Made by a program: the position numbers and the translations under genes. Shown one piece after another: positions 13,230-17,532 of a stretch of 17,532 bases of DNA (the first letter of the stretch is position 1; each line of letters begins with the position of its first letter). The stretch comes from DATDMG01 sp036518955. Its GTDB lineage: Bacteria; Actinomycetota; Actinomycetes; Actinomycetales; Kineosporiaceae. The DNA lies in NCBI GenBank assembly GCA_036518955.1, contig DATDMG010000221.1, positions 1-17,532 of the forward strand, given 5' to 3'. The notes beneath the pieces are model-generated. The model was not told the origin of the DNA. It did not search any database and saw only the letters and a list, made by a program, of their open reading frames with translations.

Positions 13230-13249
13230 CGTCCGACCTCCTCGGCCAT
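13226..13249 (-). other. Seven-codon coupling ORF MAEEVGR between genes B and C
   Basis: ATG 13249-13247 overlaps the stop of the Hsp70-like gene as ATGA. Its seven codons end at TGA 13228-13226, which in turn overlaps the ATG of gene C as ATGA. The ribosome binding site of gene C (GAGGAGG) lies inside it. It could relay terminating ribosomes from B to C, or be chance. Confidence 0.3.
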
Positions 13250-16200
13250 CAGTGCCGACCGTTGAACGGGTCCCACAACACCTCGGTGTTACTGGTGGTC
13301 CCGGTCATGGCGACGTGGAGGACCCCGCCCTGGAACATCTCGACCTCCCGCAGGGTCGTCACCGGCAGGTACGGCGGGCGGCCGCGATGCACCGCGAACC
13401 GGCCGGAGACGTCGAGCGTGGCCGTGTAGCGGGCGAAGCGGCCCTCTCCGCGGGGCAGGCGCAGCCCCTGGACGGGTTCCTCCCGGCCGTCCGGCAGACA
13501 CAGCAGGACGCGGATCTGGCCCTCGAGATCCTTCGGCAGGAGCGGGAGCTCCTCGATCCGGCCGGGCTGGGCGGGCCCGGGCAGTCGTGCCGTGTCATGC
13601 AGGAACTCGGGGAAGGCCGTGCCGGCGTCGAGCTCCGCGGCGGTCCACGGGCCGAACACCTCGTGCCGTTCCCCGGTGCTCTCGGCGAGCAGGACCACGG
13701 TGGCGGGGAACGCGGTGAGCCGACGGCGGTGCGAGTCCCAGCACTCGGGCGGCAGGAGGCGCGCCATGTCCAGGACGGGACGCTGCTCGTCCGCGGTGAC
13801 CAGGTAGTGGGGCCGTCCCTGGCAGATGTTGAGCGTCGGGTTCAGCGACTCGTCGATCTGCAACTGCACGTGCACCTTGGCACCCGCCGTCCCGGCGGCA
13901 TCGGTGAACCACAGGCCCGGGTCGGGCACGAAGTCCTCGTCGATGGCCATCCGCTCAAAGTTGTAGCTTCCCCAGGCCTGGGTGACGTTCCGGCGGATCG
14001 GGCGGTGCACCTGGAGTCCCGGAACCAGCCGGGGCCAGGTGTGGGAACCGGTCCACTCCTTGCGGGCCGCTCGGGTGCCGTCGGCGTCCACCTCCCGCAG
14101 CGGCGTCCCGGCCTCCAGCAGCACGATGGTCTCGCCGAAGGCGCGGACCTGGACGAACTCGCACGGCAGCGCCGCGAACGCGCTGTCGACGTCGAGGTGG
14201 AGGACGCTTCGTCCTTGTTCGAGCGCCGGGTCGTCGGGGCCGACCGACAGGTCCTTGGTCGCCGCCGCCCAGCACGCGCCGATGGAGGCGGCCTGCTTGG
14301 CGTAGGTCTCCTCGGCGGTGATCGTCGCCGGGTTCCAGTGCAGCGAACGCTCCCCACCGGACAGCCCCAGGGTGATCGCCTCGCGCATCAAGGGCATCAG
14401 CGTGGTGCGGCCGGAGAGCAGCACCCGGTCCAGCGGCTCCTTCGGCGTGCCGACGCCGGACTTCTCCAGCAGCCAGCCGGCCAGCTCGACGACGTTGAGC
14501 AGCACCGGACGGACCAGGCCCCGGAACTCCGCCATGGGCAGGCGCAGACCGTCCGCGGGCAGCAGGTCGACGAGGCCGTACTGCTTGCGGGACATCAGGG
14601 TGGTGAGGAACGCCGCCGCCTCTGCCCGGTCCATCCGCGCGTCGTCCGCGTCGTCCTCGACCGCCATCCGGCCCAGTCGAATCTTCCACTCCTCCGCGCT
14701 GGCCCAGAGGATCTCGAAGGGGCGCCGCTCGTCGATGCCGTCCCGGAGCGGGTCGAACCGGGTCGGCAGGACGGCGTGCAGCGCCGCTCGCACCGCAGCC
14801 GGCGCCGGGGTCTCGACGTCGTTCTCGGCGACCAGCCGGGACAGAGAGATCAGTTCCCCGTCGCCGAGCGCGAGCTCCTGCCGGACCTCGTTCTCCACCC
14901 AGGTGCGGCCGGCGGCGCCACTGGCCTGGCCGCCCTCCGGGGCGTTCAGCATCGCGTCGACGATGAGCGCCTTCAGCCAGTAGTAGACCCGCAGGGAGAG
15001 GTAGTTGCCGCCCAGCTGCGGATGCCCGGTGGAGTTGAGAACCCTCGGTTCGACGACGTAGTAGCGCCCCCGCACCTCCGGCGGCAGGCCCCGGGGCCGG
15101 CCGTCGGGCCCCGGGGTTACCGCCGGCGCGGGAGGGATGGTCAGCTGCTGGCGGACCAGGGCGATGTCGGTCGTGCCCGCCCCGATGTCGATGACGACGG
15201 CGTTCTGCCGCCAGGTGGGCGGGCTCTGCTGGACCTGCCGCGACCGCGCGCGGAGCGCCTCCACCCCGAACTCTGCCCGGTTGCCGCCCAGGTCGCGCAT
15301 GATGAAGTACAGGGCGGCCGCCACGCCCTCGTCGTACCGGGTCACGACCTGCTTGACGCCCACCGAGTGCCGGACGAGGTTCCGCAGATGTTCCCGCCCC
15401 GACGGGGGCAACGTCGTCGGGAAGGTGACGACCACGTGGTCGAGCGTCCAGGGCTTGCCGTCCTCACGGTTCGCCAGGAACGACTCCGTCGCCTCGACGA
15501 GCGTGGCGTAGATGTGGGCGATGAGGTCGTCGGTCGTCGCCTCCTTGCCGTCCCGCCCGAACGTGTCGGGCAGGTCGTGCGGCTGCCCGAGGCAGGCCTT
15601 GACGTTCCGGATCGCTCCGATAGCGTCGGACGGGATCTCCACGGTGAGCGGGTCGCGGGTCAGGATGCCCACCGCGGTGTCGATCTCGTAGGCTTGGCGG
15701 TTCACGTCGAGCTGCACCGGGGCCAGCCCGAACATGGTCAGCGGAGGGATCAGGAACGCCCGGTCGTAGCAGGTCAGCAGCCGGGGTCCCAGCCAGTCCT
15801 TCAGGGGGTCCTGCGCCGCCTGCAGCACCTGCTCGAGCTGCCGGCACACGTGGTCCAGCAGGACGTCACGGCCGAGCGCCGAGGCCGGTTGCCGGAGCCG
15901 CTCGATCATCCGCCGAATGGTGAGCGCACCGCCGTCGTGGTCGGGCACGCTCTGCGCGAGCCGGCCGAGCGCGCCGTCCCACTCCGCCCGGGCGGCTGCC
16001 GGGGGCTCGGCGGTCAGCAGGTCGGCGAGTTCCTGGCGCAGCCGACCGGCCTGCGCCGGGTCGAGGGGTCGCTCCAACCGGCGGCCGATGTCGTAGAGGG
16101 TGACCGTCGAGGCCGACGTCCCGAAGTCGATGGCGGCGAGGTCGCGGAACACCTCGTGGGCCCCCGGCGGGCGCACCGGGGCCGGCACACCCAGGCGCTC

Positions 16201-16680
16201 GGCGTCCGGATCGAGGCGCGGCCGGGGACGGGTGGGCACCGCTCCGTCGATCTCGAAGGTCAGCGTCGCGCGCGCCGTCCCAGCGGCCTGCAGCCTCGCG
16301 TCGTCCGTGTACACGTACCGCCAGGTGGCGACGGCGGTGACGGCCTGGTCCGCGGGGAGCGTCGCAGGCCGTTCCACCTGGCAGCCGGACGCGACGACGG
16401 TACGGTCGACGGCCTGGAGCGGGGTGGACACCACCTGCGTCAGCGGCCACCGGCTCCGTACTTCGCGACACAGGTCGCCGCCCGCTCCGCCGGCGGCACC
16501 GGCGGCCAGGGTCACCTCGCTCAGCCGGACCTCCTGGACGGCGACGTGCGGGCGGCCCGGCTCGGGCATCAGCACGACGTCCGGCAGCACGAACCGCCCA
16601 GCGCGGGGGTAGAGCGTGAATCTCCCGCTGCCGCGCGGGTGGACGGTCGGATCGTTGGGTTCAAAGACGAGACTGAGCAT
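13249..16680 (-). CDS. Operon protein B: large Hsp70/actin-fold ATPase with extra N- and C-terminal domains (SrfB-like?)
   Basis: This 1143-residue protein starts at ATG 16680 with GGAG about 8 nt upstream. The Hsp70/actin ATPase core spans about 180-815. Phosphate-1 is AAIDFGTSAST (Asp185). VVVTFPTTLPPSGREHLRNL (416-435) and VTRYDEGVAAALYFI (446-460) match DnaK 'iTVPAyF...R' and 'EPTAAAL'. Phosphate-2 is VVIDIGAGTTDIALV (498-505 core). GHPQLGGNYLS (552-562) parallels DnaK 'GDthLGGeDfD'. The adenosine motif is VLLSGRTTLMPLM (753-765). Before it lie about 180 residues of beta-rich domain (FTLYPRAGRFVLPDVVLMPE). After it lie about 330 residues, also beta-rich and without the DnaK substrate domain or an EEVD-like tail. 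Size and layout recall SrfB-type proteins (PF07520), but I cannot confirm that. It probably couples ATP binding to assembly or remodelling with products A, C and D. Confidence 0.85.
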   Translation of the reverse strand: MLSLVFEPNDPTVHPRGSGRFTLYPRAGRFVLPDVVLMPEPGRPHVAVQEVRLSEVTLAAGAAGGAGGDLCREVRSRWPLTQVVSTPLQAVDRTVVASGCQVERPATLPADQAVTAVATWRYVYTDDARLQAAGTARATLTFEIDGAVPTRPRPRLDPDAERLGVPAPVRPPGAHEVFRDLAAIDFGTSASTVTLYDIGRRLERPLDPAQAGRLRQELADLLTAEPPAAARAEWDGALGRLAQSVPDHDGGALTIRRMIERLRQPASALGRDVLLDHVCRQLEQVLQAAQDPLKDWLGPRLLTCYDRAFLIPPLTMFGLAPVQLDVNRQAYEIDTAVGILTRDPLTVEIPSDAIGAIRNVKACLGQPHDLPDTFGRDGKEATTDDLIAHIYATLVEATESFLANREDGKPWTLDHVVVTFPTTLPPSGREHLRNLVRHSVGVKQVVTRYDEGVAAALYFIMRDLGGNRAEFGVEALRARSRQVQQSPPTWRQNAVVIDIGAGTTDIALVRQQLTIPPAPAVTPGPDGRPRGLPPEVRGRYYVVEPRVLNSTGHPQLGGNYLSLRVYYWLKALIVDAMLNAPEGGQASGAAGRTWVENEVRQELALGDGELISLSRLVAENDVETPAPAAVRAALHAVLPTRFDPLRDGIDERRPFEILWASAEEWKIRLGRMAVEDDADDARMDRAEAAAFLTTLMSRKQYGLVDLLPADGLRLPMAEFRGLVRPVLLNVVELAGWLLEKSGVGTPKEPLDRVLLSGRTTLMPLMREAITLGLSGGERSLHWNPATITAEETYAKQAASIGACWAAATKDLSVGPDDPALEQGRSVLHLDVDSAFAALPCEFVQVRAFGETIVLLEAGTPLREVDADGTRAARKEWTGSHTWPRLVPGLQVHRPIRRNVTQAWGSYNFERMAIDEDFVPDPGLWFTDAAGTAGAKVHVQLQIDESLNPTLNICQGRPHYLVTADEQRPVLDMARLLPPECWDSHRRRLTAFPATVVLLAESTGERHEVFGPWTAAELDAGTAFPEFLHDTARLPGPAQPGRIEELPLLPKDLEGQIRVLLCLPDGREEPVQGLRLPRGEGRFARYTATLDVSGRFAVHRGRPPYLPVTTLREVEMFQGGVLHVAMTGTTSNTEVLWDPFNGRH

Positions 16681-17532
16681 CTTCGGCTCTCCACTGGCGC
16701 AGCAGTCCGCGCAGGGACGACCGCAGGGACGTCGGGGCGGGGGACTCGGCGGACGGCGGTCCGGTAGGGCCGTCCTCGCCCTGGCTGCCGGACCCGGTGG
16801 GCGCGGGCGGGAACATCAGCAGCTCGCGCCCCTGCTCGGGAATGTGGTTGAGGGCCCTCCGGAACTCGGAGGCCATCGCGGTGCGGAACGCGTGCAGGTC
16901 GTCGATCAGGGTCGCGGCCACCGCGTCGGCCGCGGCCAGCGCGAGTTCGCGCCGCATCCGCGCCGCGTAGGACTGGTGCCGGGCCTCGTGCTGGAAGGCC
17001 TCGCCGGGCGGGTCGGGGATCGCCTCGTGCCAGGGCAGCGCCTGCCCGGGGCGCAGCGGGAAGGTGGCGTCCACATCCTCGGCGAGGAGTTCGCGACGCT
17101 TCAGCACCGAGTCGAGGCGGGTGACCGCCCAGTCCAGGCGCAGGAGCATGTCGAACACCTTCCGCTGGCTCGGGCCTCCGGCCCGGGCCGCCCGGAGCCG
17201 CTCCAGCCCGTTGTCCAGCGCCTCGGACACCGCCGGATCGGCCAGCAGCAGCCGCACCGGCTGCCCCTGCTCGTCCCGGCGTGCCGTCCACTCCTCGACG
17301 GCGCGCCGCAGGCTCGCCCGGCCCGCCACCACCGCCTGGCTGACGGTGGTCCGGTAGGCGCGGCGGAAGGGTTCGGTGGTGTCCCGGTCCTCGGCCGAGC
17401 CGTCCGCGTCGTCCAGGTCCTCGGCGAGCTCGGGGATCATCCCGTCCGGGTCCTCGGGCTCCGGGACGTGCTGCGGGACGTACCCGTCGCGGGCCTGCTG
17501 GGCGATGCGCCACCACTCCTGCCAGCCGGCCA
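16661..17532 (-). CDS. Operon protein A: helical protein of unknown function, N-terminus outside window
   Basis: The frame runs to the window edge (upstream codons read AGWQEWWRIAQQARDGYVPQ), so ATG 17440 is unlikely to be the start and at least 289 residues are present. After an acidic segment (MIPELAEDLDDADGSAEDRD) the rest is helical: PFRRAYRTTVSQAVVAGRAS, LRRAVEEWTARRDEQGQPVR, RKVFDMLLRLDWAVTRLDSV, LALAAADAVAATLIDDLHAF. It ends in a Pro/Gly/Ser linker and a short basic helix (SSLRGLLRQWRAEDAQSRL). No catalytic motif is visible in this part; an N-terminal catalytic domain, for example a GTPase as in SrfC-like proteins, could lie upstream. Its stop lies 20 bp inside the ATPase gene, so the two are translationally coupled. 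Confidence 0.7.
   Translation of the reverse strand, partial: AGWQEWWRIAQQARDGYVPQHVPEPEDPDGMIPELAEDLDDADGSAEDRDTTEPFRRAYRTTVSQAVVAGRASLRRAVEEWTARRDEQGQPVRLLLADPAVSEALDNGLERLRAARAGGPSQRKVFDMLLRLDWAVTRLDSVLKRRELLAEDVDATFPLRPGQALPWHEAIPDPPGEAFQHEARHQSYAARMRRELALAAADAVAATLIDDLHAFRTAMASEFRRALNHIPEQGRELLMFPPAPTGSGSQGEDGPTGPPSAESPAPTSLRSSLRGLLRQWRAEDAQSRL

Noticed and set aside
12766..16767. A 1333-codon open frame on the plus strand opposite the Hsp70-like gene
   Set aside because: It is the antisense shadow of a very GC-rich gene. Its translation has no motifs, while the minus strand carries complete ATPase motifs and good ribosome binding sites.
1..17532. CRISPR arrays, rRNA or tRNA genes, riboswitches, intact transposons
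   Set aside because: No regularly spaced repeats, conserved RNA cores or complete insertion elements were seen.

Overview
The window is very GC-rich chromosomal DNA with dense reading frames, GTG and TTG starts, and GGAGG-type ribosome binding sites. Its gene families (a mycobacterial-type acyl desaturase with its reductase, HATPase_c_2 anti-sigma-like proteins, 'ADERD' repeat proteins, AfsR/SARP-type TPR debris, a CheB-like remnant) point to an actinomycete (Actinomycetota). The genus cannot be set from the sequence alone. The region looks accessory: intact single genes are mixed with at least five decayed genes.

Layout. Positions 1-1390 (+) hold the end of a putative esterase and a small secreted protein. 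These are closed by a strong two-tier hairpin terminator shared with a convergent M28-type metallopeptidase (1501-2637, -). Next come a YdeI/OmdA-family gene (2840-3301, +) and a scrap zone (3310-3658). The scrap zone contains an antisense TPR-regulator fragment and the 3' end of larB, whose stop codon overlaps the start of an intact larE-like sulfur transferase (3655-4575, +). After a gene-free stretch and the 5' scrap of an IS3-type transposase, a minus-strand lipid cluster follows (5055-7990): a 2Fe-2S ferredoxin reductase, a membrane fatty-acid desaturase and a CX5R protein phosphatase. An inverted-repeat operator-like site lies at its promoter end. Positions 8305-10173 carry a frameshifted CheB-type methylesterase, a repetitive charged 'RD-AD' heptad protein (-) and a divergent HATPase (+).

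The most interesting part is 10397-17532 (-), a tightly packed and translationally coupled operon entering from outside the window. In order of transcription it holds: (A) a helical protein of unknown function, N-terminus outside the window; (B) a 1143-residue Hsp70/actin-fold ATPase with extra N- and C-terminal domains, possibly SrfB-like; (C) a 407-residue protein with a long acidic linker; (D) a helical protein of about 326 residues; then a decayed cyclase-like gene and a small two-TM membrane protein. Coupling is shown by a 20-bp overlap between A and B, a 7-codon ATGA bridge between B and C, a 5-nt gap between C and D, and an ATGA overlap between D and the cyclase remnant. I do not recognise A, C or D. 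The set looks like an uncharacterised multi-protein ATPase machine, possibly a conflict or stress system, but that role is inference.
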